Assembly (NCBI GenBank): GCA_964247085.1
Contig: CAXTSX010000011.1
Location: 21,223 to 85,222 of the forward strand
Direction of reading: 5' to 3'
Length of the DNA stretch: 64,000 bases
Source: JAAFHZ01 sp964247085
GTDB taxonomy: Bacteria > Cyanobacteriota > Cyanobacteriia > Cyanobacteriales > Chamaesiphonaceae
Positions within the stretch are counted from its first letter, which is position 1. Every line of letters begins with the position of its first letter. Under the pieces are notes generated by a model. The model was not told the DNA's origin. It ran no database searches and saw only the letters and a program-made list of their open reading frames with translations. Made by a program: the position numbers and the translations under genes. This document shows, piece after piece, positions 17,566 to 25,169 of the stretch.

Positions 17566-18200
17566 TAATTCCTCCAATCACGTTGTAATTCATCAGCCAC
17601 ACGCCGGTAGTCGGCCTCCGCTTCGCGGGCTTGCTTACCCCGCATTTGAACGACAGTGGCTCCTTCTAGTGCCGCTCGTTCGTGAGCCTTATAAGCTCGC
17701 ACAAAAGAGTGGCAGGTGGGAATACCCAAGCTCATTAGTTGATTTTGAGCTTCGATCGCTTCCCCCAAACTCCGACTATCGACTTTGGTAAACAAAACTC
17801 GATGTGGAATCTTAGTAGGCGAAACCACCTCTTGTACCGTTTGAATCAGGGCGACCAAATCCATTGGGGCACAAGGGCTGGGCAAAACCACATAGTCAGC
17901 AATGTCAATCATCGCTGCCAAAGCAGTTGCGCGCAATGCTGGCGGCGTATCTACTAATACTAAATTGTAGCCTTGAAGTTGCTTTAAATTTCGGAGATCT
18001 TCAGGTTTAGTCATTTGTATGCAATTAAATGGCATCTCACCACGACTAGCCCACCAGGTACAGCTACCCTGTTCATCGGTATCTACTACCGAAACTTGAT
18101 ATTTTTCAGCTAAAATCGCCGCTAAACCCATGGTAGTAGTGGTTTTTCCTACACCACCTTTACCATTATGAACAACGACAATCTGGGGTTCTTTTTTCAT
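17565..18200 (-). CDS. parA: ParA-family ATPase
   Basis: A 211-residue Walker-type ATPase with the deviant Walker A motif NGKGGVGKTTTTMGLAA, the A' segment SVVDTDEQGSCTWW and the Walker B-like VLVDTPPA. It is a compact ParA without an N-terminal DNA-binding extension, like plasmid or orphan chromosomal types that position cargo such as carboxysomes, chemoreceptors or DNA. The partner gene is translationally coupled. The upstream region, shared with the divergent DUF4346 gene, carries a 27-bp near-perfect palindrome. What it positions cannot be told from sequence. Confidence 0.85.
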   Translation of the reverse strand: MKKEPQIVVVHNGKGGVGKTTTTMGLAAILAEKYQVSVVDTDEQGSCTWWASRGEMPFNCIQMTKPEDLRNLKQLQGYNLVLVDTPPALRATALAAMIDIADYVVLPSPCAPMDLVALIQTVQEVVSPTKIPHRVLFTKVDSRSLGEAIEAQNQLMSLGIPTCHSFVRAYKAHERAALEGATVVQMRGKQAREAEADYRRVADELQRDWRN

Positions 18201-18386
18201 GGAGACGCTACTTAAAGATGCAGATCAATCTTTACTCTCTGCAAAGATTGAAACCAATATTATTAATCTTCCACCATTGAATCACACCTATTGTTTTATT
18301 GCTGGATATTCCTAATGTGCAATTAAAAAAATTCATTGAAAAATCTACCGTGAAAATTGGGTCAACAGTGCCGTAAATTTGTCACG

Positions 18387-18413
18387 CACAATATAGCAAT
18401 TTGCTATATTGTG
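18387..18413. promoter_or_regulatory. 27-bp palindrome upstream of the DUF4346 gene, opposite parA
   Basis: CACAATATAGCAA and TTGCTATATTGTG are perfect 13-bp arms around a single T. The palindrome ends 12 bases before the TTG start of the DUF4346 gene and lies 187 bases before the divergent parA start. It is too close to the start to be an ordinary terminator. It is a plausible operator or a centromere-like site for the ParA system. It does not match the chromosomal parS consensus. Confidence 0.6.
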
Positions 18414-18425
18414 TAAAGTTAAGTA

Positions 18426-18848
18426 TTGTCAAATACATTTGATCGATTCCTCCCAGTGCCAGAAATGACCTTTACTGCTGAAAACCTTCAATCTATCGAT
18501 CGCCAGTTGTCAAATCGAGCGATCGATCTTGATCCGAACGGCTATTTTATTATTTATGTCGATCGGCCAGCCGGACTGATCTGCGCCAAGCACTACACCA
18601 ATGTGATTGACGATCGAGGATTAGCAGTAGATCCTGAAACTGGTAAAGTCATCCCGGCCAAAGGTAAAACGGCTCGCACGACCGAAACCATTTATTCTGG
18701 CAGAACAGCAAAGGAACTATGTGTGGCCTTGTTTGAAGGCGACCAGCCTAGTCTAGTCAGCATGTTGAATCATGCCGCCTATCTTGGTCGGGAAGCCCAA
18801 CGGGCGGAAGTCGCTCTAATTGACGGCAGCGAATATATTCAAGATTAA
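18426..18848 (+). CDS. DUF4346-type cyanobacterial protein
   Basis: A 140-residue protein with the central motif DPNGYFIIYVDRPAGLICAK, then NVIDDRGLAVDPETGKVIPA and a terminal helix GRTAKELCVALFE. I recall this pattern from the cyanobacterial DUF4346 family, sometimes found fused to a dihydropteroate-synthase-like domain; the stand-alone function is unknown. The predicted start is TTG (18426-18428), because no ATG gives the full domain; an in-frame ATG at residue 14 would lose only the leader. A strong bidirectional terminator follows. Confidence 0.7.
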   Translation: MSNTFDRFLPVPEMTFTAENLQSIDRQLSNRAIDLDPNGYFIIYVDRPAGLICAKHYTNVIDDRGLAVDPETGKVIPAKGKTARTTETIYSGRTAKELCVALFEGDQPSLVSMLNHAAYLGREAQRAEVALIDGSEYIQD

Positions 18849-18866
18849 ATCACGCAGTTAGCCATA

Positions 18867-18906
18867 CAAAAGCAGCGCTGACTCCTAGGAACCAGCGCTG
18901 CTTTTG
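18867..18906. terminator. Strong hairpin terminator downstream of the DUF4346 gene
   Basis: CAAAAGCAGCGCTG (18867-18880) and CAGCGCTGCTTTTG (18893-18906) form a perfect 14-bp stem with a 12-base loop. The A-rich and T-rich stem ends let it act in both directions, serving the DUF4346 gene on the plus strand and transcripts from the tRNA side on the minus strand. Confidence 0.85.
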
Positions 18907-18920
18907 ACTAAATATATAAA

Positions 18921-18993
18921 TGAGCATGGAGGGATTTGAACCCCCGACCCTCAGAACCGGAATCTGATGCTCTATCCACTGAGCCACATGCCC
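18921..18993 (-). tRNA. tRNA-Arg (anticodon CCG)
   Basis: The minus strand folds as a cloverleaf: acceptor GGGCATG paired with CATGCTC (one G-T pair), D arm GCTCAGTGGATAGAGC, anticodon stem TCAGA/TCTGA with loop TTCCGGT (anticodon CCG, reading CGG), and T arm with GTTCAAATC. The discriminator base is A and CCA is not encoded. Length 73 nt. Confidence 0.95.
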
Positions 18994-19025
18994 TAACTGT
19001 GCTAATCATAGCACAGCAAACGATC

Positions 19026-19265
19026 CTAGAAAACCTGTTCGATTTCTTCGATTTCGGGAATAGCATCGCGCAGACGGCGCTCAATGCCCATCCGTAAAGT
19101 CATAGTCGAACTGGGGCAAGAGCCACAGGCACCTTGAAGACGTAGTTTGACAATCGGTCCATCGATTTCTACTAGCTCGACGTTGCCACCATCCGAAATT
19201 AGGTAGGGGCGCATTTCGTCCAAAATTGTCTCAACGTTTTCGTTATTTAGTAATAGTGCTTCCAT
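19026..19265 (-). CDS. NifU-like C-terminal domain protein (Fe-S scaffold)
   Basis: A protein of about 79 residues consisting of a single NifU C-terminal domain. It contains VETILDEMRPYLISDGGNVE and the cluster-binding CxxC in LQGACGSCPSSTMTL. Such proteins assemble and deliver [4Fe-4S] or [2Fe-2S] clusters; the single-domain form is the main NfuA-type scaffold in cyanobacteria and plastids. The ATG at 19263-19265 (MEALLLNNEN) gives the family start; the open frame begins upstream at 19289. Confidence 0.9.
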   Translation of the reverse strand: MEALLLNNENVETILDEMRPYLISDGGNVELVEIDGPIVKLRLQGACGSCPSSTMTLRMGIERRLRDAIPEIEEIEQVF

Positions 19266-19314
19266 TTTTTTAACTCTAATTAGCTCCAATCTTACTTAGA
19301 TCCATTGTAGCTGG

Positions 19315-20256
19315 TTATTTACCAGCCGGAATCTTACCATCTTTGACCAGTGCTTCATAAATTAGAGCAGCAGCTTCTCCTCTGGTGGCAGATTTTACTG
19401 GTTGCAACTTAGTCTCTGCTCCATCTTTAACAACTAACCCGGCGGAAATCGCCGCTCCCATTTTAGGACGGGCGTATTTGGGCAGAGCATCGGCATCAGC
19501 ATATTTAGCTAGAATGGCTTCTGAGTCACTAGTAGCCGGAAGACTCAGTCCTTTGGCCAGAGAAATTTGCATTTGATAGCGAGGGATTTTTTCATCTGGG
19601 GCAAACTTGCTGAGAGAATAGCCTGTCATAAAGCCCATTTTGACCGCTTTATCTAAAGCTGAACGGCGGGCGTAAGTATCGGGGATGTCTTTGAATTCCA
19701 GCACTTGTTGACTGACTGGTCGATCGAACGCCCGATCGAGCATTTTGGCATATTCACCTCTGGTAATCGGAGCATTTGGATCAAATTTACCAGCACCAAA
19801 ATCATCTAGTACGCCCCGTTCTTTCAGGACAGTAATGTAATCCTTACCCCAATACTGATCGGGCACGTCCTGAAAAGCTGGAGTGCTAGAGGTCGGTTGA
19901 GATAGAGCCACCGAAGGGGCCGTAACAACGGCGGCCGCAGTTCCCGCCGCCACTGCAGCGGGAGCAGACTCTAACAACTCTTTTGATTCTTTCGCCGTCG
20001 ACTTAACCACCACACTCTTCGTCGGAGCTGGATTAAGCTGGGCAGTAGCCGTTGGTGCGGTTAAAGGAAAAGTTTGGATAATACCGGTATCGTCTGCGAC
20101 CCGCTCCCCATTATTCAAGGATGCATTTACCACTGGAGCCGAGCGGTGCGTTAAAGACCACCAGAAAATTGTGCCGAGGCTGGCAAAGGCAATTAATATC
20201 GCAATTAGTTCATCGGCAGTCAATCGCCGTCGCCGATTATTTGGGTTTTGAGTCAT
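19315..20256 (-). CDS. SLH-domain protein with N-terminal membrane anchor
   Basis: A 313-residue envelope protein. A basic start (NNRRRRL) and the hydrophobic segment ELIAILIAFASLGTIFWWSL (residues 15-34) form a signal anchor. A low-complexity Ala/Thr/Pro linker follows. From about residue 128 there are SLH-type repeats: FQDVPDQYWGKDYITVLKER with PNAPITRGEYAKMLDRAF, a second at FKDIPDTYARRSALDKAVKM, and a third, degenerate one ending TRGEAAALIYEAL. SLH modules bind secondary cell-wall polymers or peptidoglycan. This one is probably a periplasmic peptidoglycan-binding protein. Confidence 0.85.
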   Translation of the reverse strand: MTQNPNNRRRRLTADELIAILIAFASLGTIFWWSLTHRSAPVVNASLNNGERVADDTGIIQTFPLTAPTATAQLNPAPTKSVVVKSTAKESKELLESAPAAVAAGTAAAVVTAPSVALSQPTSSTPAFQDVPDQYWGKDYITVLKERGVLDDFGAGKFDPNAPITRGEYAKMLDRAFDRPVSQQVLEFKDIPDTYARRSALDKAVKMGFMTGYSLSKFAPDEKIPRYQMQISLAKGLSLPATSDSEAILAKYADADALPKYARPKMGAAISAGLVVKDGAETKLQPVKSATRGEAAALIYEALVKDGKIPAGK

Positions 20257-20385
20257 GATGAGCAGCCAATGATAATGGGTGTTAGTACTTTGTCCCCACG
20301 ACCAATTAGGGAATATTGTTTGACCAGATATTAACGTTTCAACTAACTAAAGATCAATGGAAATCACCATAACGTAACAATTACA

Positions 20386-21036
20386 TTAAGTTACTTCGTG
20401 TTTCAGATGTAAATATTGGCTCAGAATTTCTTGGATTTGGGCTTGGATATCGGCCTCTGTGCCGCTGGCATCGACTCGACAAATTCGATCGAGATGCGTA
20501 CTAGCTAATTCTTGATAGCCCTGTTGTACTCGCTGGTGAAAGGCAATTTCATTCTTTTCCATCCGATCGATCTTGCCCCGTTGTCGGGCTCGTTGCAAGC
20601 CAATTTCGACATCGACATCCAGCCAAATTGTTAAATTACTCTCCAAGCCAGCTGTCGCTAAATGATTGATCTGTTCAATCAACTTTAGGTCTAAGCCCCG
20701 CCCGTAACCCTGATAGGCAATGGTGGAATCGGTGTATCTGTCGCACAGCACTAGTCCGCCTACTTCTAATTGAGGTTGCACAATTTCGGCTAAATGCTGC
20801 GCTCGATCGGCAGCATACAGGAGCAACTCCGCTCGATCGTCAAGGGGATAGTCAGTTTCTTCCTCTAGTAGCAATTGCCGAATTGCTATTCCCAGGCCAG
20901 TACCACCAGGCTGCCGGGTGGTAATTACTGGAATCTTTTGCTGGTGGCTATGACGGAGCCATTGGTAGACATGGGCAATGTGAGTGGTTTTCCCGGAACC
21001 TTCCACCCCCTCAAAGACAATGAAATTTCCTTGCAT
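20386..21036 (-). CDS. tmk: Thymidylate kinase
   Basis: A 216-residue dTMP kinase that makes dTDP from dTMP and ATP. The P-loop is FEGVEGSGKTTHI, the DRX motif is LCDRYTDSTIAYQGYGRGLD, and the lid region is ARQRGKIDRME. The length is normal. It lies 8 bases downstream of folB on the same strand, and the two make a folate/thymidylate pair, as often seen in cyanobacteria. Confidence 0.95.
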   Translation of the reverse strand: MQGNFIVFEGVEGSGKTTHIAHVYQWLRHSHQQKIPVITTRQPGGTGLGIAIRQLLLEEETDYPLDDRAELLLYAADRAQHLAEIVQPQLEVGGLVLCDRYTDSTIAYQGYGRGLDLKLIEQINHLATAGLESNLTIWLDVDVEIGLQRARQRGKIDRMEKNEIAFHQRVQQGYQELASTHLDRICRVDASGTEADIQAQIQEILSQYLHLKHEVT

Positions 21037-21044
21037 GGACGGAT

Positions 21045-21404
21045 TTAATTTTTAGAGCGTTGCAGTTCGATCGTGATTTTACCGCCAAAGTCGGGAATTG
21101 GGGCAGCTAGTTTATGTAACTTCAGCTCAACTCTCTGTACTTGATCAGATTTAAGTACCGCTTGAACTAATGTTTCGGCTAGTTTTTCGACCAAAGCAAA
21201 CTTTTGGGTACGAATAATCTCTTTGACCTCGGCAATGATGCTGCGGTAATCGAGGGTGTCTTCCAATTGATCGCTCTGCCCAGCGGGCTTTAAATCTAAA
21301 CTCAGCCGCAGATCTACTTCAAACCACTGACCCAAGAATTGTTCTTCGGCCAAGTAGCCAGTGTAGCCATAACAGCGAATACCAGTGAGCTGAATTACAT
21401 CCAT
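21045..21404 (-). CDS. folB: Dihydroneopterin aldolase
   Basis: A 119-residue FolB that converts 7,8-dihydroneopterin to 6-hydroxymethyl-dihydropterin and glycolaldehyde in folate synthesis. The family pattern is clear: IRCYGYTGYLAEEQFLGQWF at the N-terminus, DTLDYRSIIAEVKEI in the centre, and LVEKLAETLVQAVL with the catalytic-site glutamate. It is followed by tmk after 8 bases and preceded by a secreted-protein gene after 6 bases. Confidence 0.95.
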   Translation of the reverse strand: MDVIQLTGIRCYGYTGYLAEEQFLGQWFEVDLRLSLDLKPAGQSDQLEDTLDYRSIIAEVKEIIRTQKFALVEKLAETLVQAVLKSDQVQRVELKLHKLAAPIPDFGGKITIELQRSKN

Positions 21405-21410
21405 AAAACT

Positions 21411-22079
21411 TTAACGATTGTTTCCTCTAATAGTGCTGGCTCTGCGGAGTGGTTTCCGAGTGGCTCGGCGTTTTTTACGGATAGTTGGTTTAACCTTCGG
21501 TGGAGTGACGGTTGGTGTTGGCGTTGCGGCAGGTATATCTTTATCTTCTTTAACCTTGGTAGGGTCAAAGACATTCGCTAATTGCAAAGCCGCCAGCTGC
21601 TTTTCTAGCACTTTGGTTTCGGCGATCGGATCAAAAGAGCGAATATTGCTCATGCTCCCGATCGTCTTGAGGTTCAGCAGTGACAGGTTGAGCGGTGTTT
21701 CGGGAGAAACTTTCTCTACTAAAGCTAGCAAACTATAAGCCACAATATAGGTCTCTGAACCAATTGTGACGGTCTGACCTTTGGTGTAGTAGTTAGTCGC
21801 AAAGGAACCGCTGGCAAAAGTACCGACAAAAGTTTGGAGGTTACCAAATTCAAACTGCCCGTTAGTGCTCATGGCGCGCCATTCGGGCGTTAACTCTCTC
21901 AGCTTGAGTGCAGTGGGAGTATTGTTACCCTTAAAAACGTCGGCCAGGTTGTCGGCTAGTCTCGGTGCTCCATAAACGGCGGGCTTGGTCTCGGGGATGG
22001 CCGCTGAGGCGATTGGTTCGATCGATCCGATCGCGATGACTCCCAGCATTCCCCAACAGGCTTTTCTAATGTTCAACAT
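21411..22079 (-). CDS. Secreted hypothetical protein with basic C-terminus
   Basis: A 222-residue protein. The N-terminus MLNIRKACWGMLGVIAIGSI plus an Ala-rich stretch ending ASAAIP is a Sec signal peptide with a cleavage site near residue 27. The mature region has no motif I recognise. The C-terminal 45 residues are Pro/Thr- then Arg/Lys-rich (TIRKKRRATRKPLRR) and may bind nucleic acid, polymer or membrane. It starts 160 bases upstream of cas3 in the opposite direction and lies 6 bases before folB. Confidence 0.65.
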   Translation of the reverse strand: MLNIRKACWGMLGVIAIGSIEPIASAAIPETKPAVYGAPRLADNLADVFKGNNTPTALKLRELTPEWRAMSTNGQFEFGNLQTFVGTFASGSFATNYYTKGQTVTIGSETYIVAYSLLALVEKVSPETPLNLSLLNLKTIGSMSNIRSFDPIAETKVLEKQLAALQLANVFDPTKVKEDKDIPAATPTPTVTPPKVKPTIRKKRRATRKPLRRASTIRGNNR

Positions 22080-22239
22080 ATAGACAGATGTATTGATGTG
22101 CTAAATAATATCACTTTGATTTGGGAGATAACCAAGTTTAGTGGAAGTTATTCACTGCTTCGATCGCTCGATGTACTGGATTCTAGCAGGAGTGCTATAG
22201 TACTTAGACAGAAGATTTAACTATTAGCATTGTTTCTCC

Positions 22240-24435
22240 ATGTCCTTACTACCAGATTTTGTTGCCCATACGCCACCACCCAATGATCCTGAGCGGTGGC
22301 ATGATCTGAAAGAACATTTAACTGATGTGGCGCATGGTACCGCTGGATTTGCGGATAAATTGGGAGCGGCTCAGCTCGGGCATTATGCCGGGTTGTGGCA
22401 CGATTTGGGTAAATACAACCCAGAGTTTCAAAAGTATTTAATAAATTGTGCCCAGGGTGATAAACAGGCTAAAAGTGTGCCGCACGCTGTGCATGGGGCA
22501 ATCTTGGCAGCAAAGTTAATACCGCCGATCGCACCTTTAATTTATGGACATCATGGTGGACTGCCACAAATTCAAGAAATGTCGCAAAAGCGGATCAGCA
22601 ATCCATCGCATCAACCTGTTTATCAGGCAATTTTGGAACAGGCTAAAGCTGTAGGTATTGACCTCAAACCCAACACTGATTGGCAAACTGAAGTTTCTAG
22701 TTTCAAAGACCCGCTGCATTATGAGCTATTTCTACGACTGTTGTTTTCTTGTTTAGTTGATGCTGATTTTTTGGACACGGAAGAGCATTTTTCTCCGGAG
22801 TTGACCAAGCAACGGATTCAAACTGATACAGTTCAGCATTTATGGAGTGTTCTAGAGAAGCATCAAACTGACTTGATTGCTAACGCTCCAGACAAATTGG
22901 TGAATCGAGTAAGAGCAGAGGTTTATCAGGCTTGTAGTGATGCAGCAGAGCTAGCACCGGGAGTATTTCGGCTAGCAGTGCCGACCGGTGGCGGAAAAAC
23001 TTTAAGCGGTTTAGCATTTGCCTTAAAGCACGCAGCTAAACATGAACACGATCGAGTGATTGTGGCCGCACCATATACCAGCATTATTGAGCAAACCGTG
23101 AATGTCTATCGGAAAATTTTTGGGGAAGCGGTGGTGCTGGAACATCATAGTGCTGCAAAGTCCACCGTGGATGATGAGGATGCTCGGTCAACTGCGGCTC
23201 AAGCTAGGCTGGCTACCCAAAATTGGGATGCTCCACTGATTGTGACCACTACGGTGCAGTTATTAGAGAGTTTATTTCACAACCGCACAAGTCGTTGTCG
23301 TAAGCTGCATAACATTGTAAATAGCGTAATTATTTTAGATGAAGTGCAGACTTTGCCGATCGGATTACTAGCTTCGATCGTCAATGTGCTACAAGAATTA
23401 GCCGCCCGTTACCACGTTACGGTGGTGCTTTGTACTGCGACTCAGCCAGCTTTAGAAGGCAATAGCCCCTATCTGGCAGGCTTTGAGCAGGTGCAAGATA
23501 TTATTGAGCCGCAGCAAGCTCAATCACACTTTCGGCAATTGAGTCGAGTTAACTATGAAATCCCAAATGAGCCGTGGTCTTGGTTGCAGGTTGCTGAAGA
23601 TGTCCAAAATCATCAACACGAACAAGCTTTGCTAATTTTAAATACTCGGAAAGATGCGCTGGAAGTTTTAGCAGCGTTGACTGTAGATGAAGAAGATGGG
23701 CGTTTATTTCATTTATCCACCTTGCTTTGTGGTGCTCATCGACGACAGGTTCTAGAGACAGTCCGATCGCGCTTAAAGAGGAAACTACCTTGTTGGCTAG
23801 TTTCCACCCAGGTGGTGGAAGCTGGTGTTGATTTAGATTTCCCCGCAGTATATCGAGCATTAGGACCACTCGATCGAATCGTGCAAGCGGCAGGGCGGTG
23901 TAATCGGGAAGGTAATGGAGTAACTAAAGGACGGGTGGTAGTCTTTCAACCGCAGGAAGGACGAACTCCTCCGGGAGACTATGCTACCGCAGTTGCGGAA
24001 ACAGCTAATTTACTAAGGCAATATCCTAATTTTGATGACCCTACGATTTTCCGTCCCTATTTTGGGAATCTTTATCAAGGGATTGATACTGACAAGGAAA
24101 AAGTTCAAGAGGCACGTCTTCACTATGACTATCCAGAAACAGCTAAACGATTCAAGTTGATTCCGGATGATACCCAGCCAGTGGTGATTGAGCATGACGA
24201 TCAGGCTAAAAAGCTGATACGAGAAATTCAGCATATAGGCTTGCGATCGCGCCATCATCGGGCGCTTCAGCCTTATCTAGTCAACTTGCGGGAGCGGGAG
24301 TTTAAGCAAGCGGCGGAGGTACGGAGAGAAATCGCTCCAGGGATTTGGGTTTGGGAAGGTGGCTACGACAAGGTTCGGGGAATTAGCTTGGGTGGTGCCG
24401 CGATCGTCCGCGATCCATTGGATTTGATTGTGTAG
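22240..24435 (+). CDS. cas3: Cas3 helicase-nuclease (type I-C)
   Basis: A 731-residue fusion of HD nuclease and SF2 helicase that degrades DNA once Cascade has bound its target. HD motifs are HDLGKYNPEFQ and IYGHHGGLPQ in the first 110 residues. The helicase starts near residue 215, with Walker A VPTGGGKT (residues 247-254), the DEVQ box at about 367-370, LCTATQPAL (motif III) and QAAGRCNREG (motif VI). The domain order and length fit I-C Cas3. It is the first gene of an eight-gene run on the plus strand. It carries all catalytic motifs, so it should be active. Confidence 0.95.
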   Translation: MSLLPDFVAHTPPPNDPERWHDLKEHLTDVAHGTAGFADKLGAAQLGHYAGLWHDLGKYNPEFQKYLINCAQGDKQAKSVPHAVHGAILAAKLIPPIAPLIYGHHGGLPQIQEMSQKRISNPSHQPVYQAILEQAKAVGIDLKPNTDWQTEVSSFKDPLHYELFLRLLFSCLVDADFLDTEEHFSPELTKQRIQTDTVQHLWSVLEKHQTDLIANAPDKLVNRVRAEVYQACSDAAELAPGVFRLAVPTGGGKTLSGLAFALKHAAKHEHDRVIVAAPYTSIIEQTVNVYRKIFGEAVVLEHHSAAKSTVDDEDARSTAAQARLATQNWDAPLIVTTTVQLLESLFHNRTSRCRKLHNIVNSVIILDEVQTLPIGLLASIVNVLQELAARYHVTVVLCTATQPALEGNSPYLAGFEQVQDIIEPQQAQSHFRQLSRVNYEIPNEPWSWLQVAEDVQNHQHEQALLILNTRKDALEVLAALTVDEEDGRLFHLSTLLCGAHRRQVLETVRSRLKRKLPCWLVSTQVVEAGVDLDFPAVYRALGPLDRIVQAAGRCNREGNGVTKGRVVVFQPQEGRTPPGDYATAVAETANLLRQYPNFDDPTIFRPYFGNLYQGIDTDKEKVQEARLHYDYPETAKRFKLIPDDTQPVVIEHDDQAKKLIREIQHIGLRSRHHRALQPYLVNLREREFKQAAEVRREIAPGIWVWEGGYDKVRGISLGGAAIVRDPLDLIV

Positions 24436-24455
24436 TTTGTAAAAGGAGAACACTG

Positions 24456-25169
24456 ATGAATGATTTTAACTCATCACTACAGGTGAAAGTCTGGAGCGAT
24501 TATGGGGCACTCTTTACCCGCCCGGAGTTTGGAGCGGAGCGGGTGAGCTATCCGGTGATGACTCCTAGTGCAGCGCGGGGTGTACTAGAGGCAATTTTTT
24601 GGAAGCCAGAATTTACCTGGAAGGTGCGAGAAATTAAGGTGCTAAAGCCGATTCGACATTTTTCGATTCTGCGGAATGAGATGAATCATTGGCAAAATGC
24701 CAGTGCTGCAAAAAATAACGAAAACTATCACTACTTTGCAGATCTAAACGATGAATCAACAAAGAATAGGTCACAACGTCATTCTCTTTGTTTAAAAGAT
24801 GTCGCTTACATTATTACTGCCGATATTCACTTGAAATCTCATGCTAATGCCCCAGAGGCTAAGTATCGCGCTCAATTTCGGCGGCGAGTGTCCAAAGGGC
24901 AGTGTCAACATCAGCCCTATTTAGGCACACGAGAATTCAGTGCTTTTTTTGCTGAACCAGATGGCACAGAACAGGCGATCGATCACACCGATGAGTTGGG
25001 TTTAATGCTGTGGGATATGGATTTTGTTAGTGATCCAGAAGCCAGGCAGCTAGAATTTATGACTCATGATGCTGATGGGGGAAAAGTAACGAAAGGCACG
25101 GCCAAGTCCAAGTTCTTTCCGGCCAAGCTGGTGAAAGGCGTAATGCAGATACCGGAGATCGCCAGATGA
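24456..25169 (+). CDS. cas5c: Cas5c (Cas5d) crRNA-processing Cascade subunit
   Basis: A 237-residue RAMP protein with the I-C Cas5 start VKVWSDYGALFTRPEFGAER and the core SYPVMTPSAARGVLEAIFWK. In type I-C, which has no Cas6, this subunit cuts pre-crRNA at the base of the repeat hairpin and stays on the 5' handle. The repeat here has exactly such a hairpin. A good Shine-Dalgarno (AAGGAG) lies 8 bases before the ATG. The stop overlaps the cas8c start (ATGA). Confidence 0.93.
   Translation: MNDFNSSLQVKVWSDYGALFTRPEFGAERVSYPVMTPSAARGVLEAIFWKPEFTWKVREIKVLKPIRHFSILRNEMNHWQNASAAKNNENYHYFADLNDESTKNRSQRHSLCLKDVAYIITADIHLKSHANAPEAKYRAQFRRRVSKGQCQHQPYLGTREFSAFFAEPDGTEQAIDHTDELGLMLWDMDFVSDPEARQLEFMTHDADGGKVTKGTAKSKFFPAKLVKGVMQIPEIAR

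Noticed and set aside
18387..18413. Possible chromosomal parS site
   Set aside because: The palindrome does not match the conserved parS sequence, and no ParB with CTPase motifs is encoded here; kept only as a candidate operator/partition site.
22080..22239. Promoter of the cas operon
   Set aside because: Several A+T-rich hexamers fit loosely (for example CTATAGTAC near 22195) but I found no convincing -35/-10 pair, so no site is annotated.
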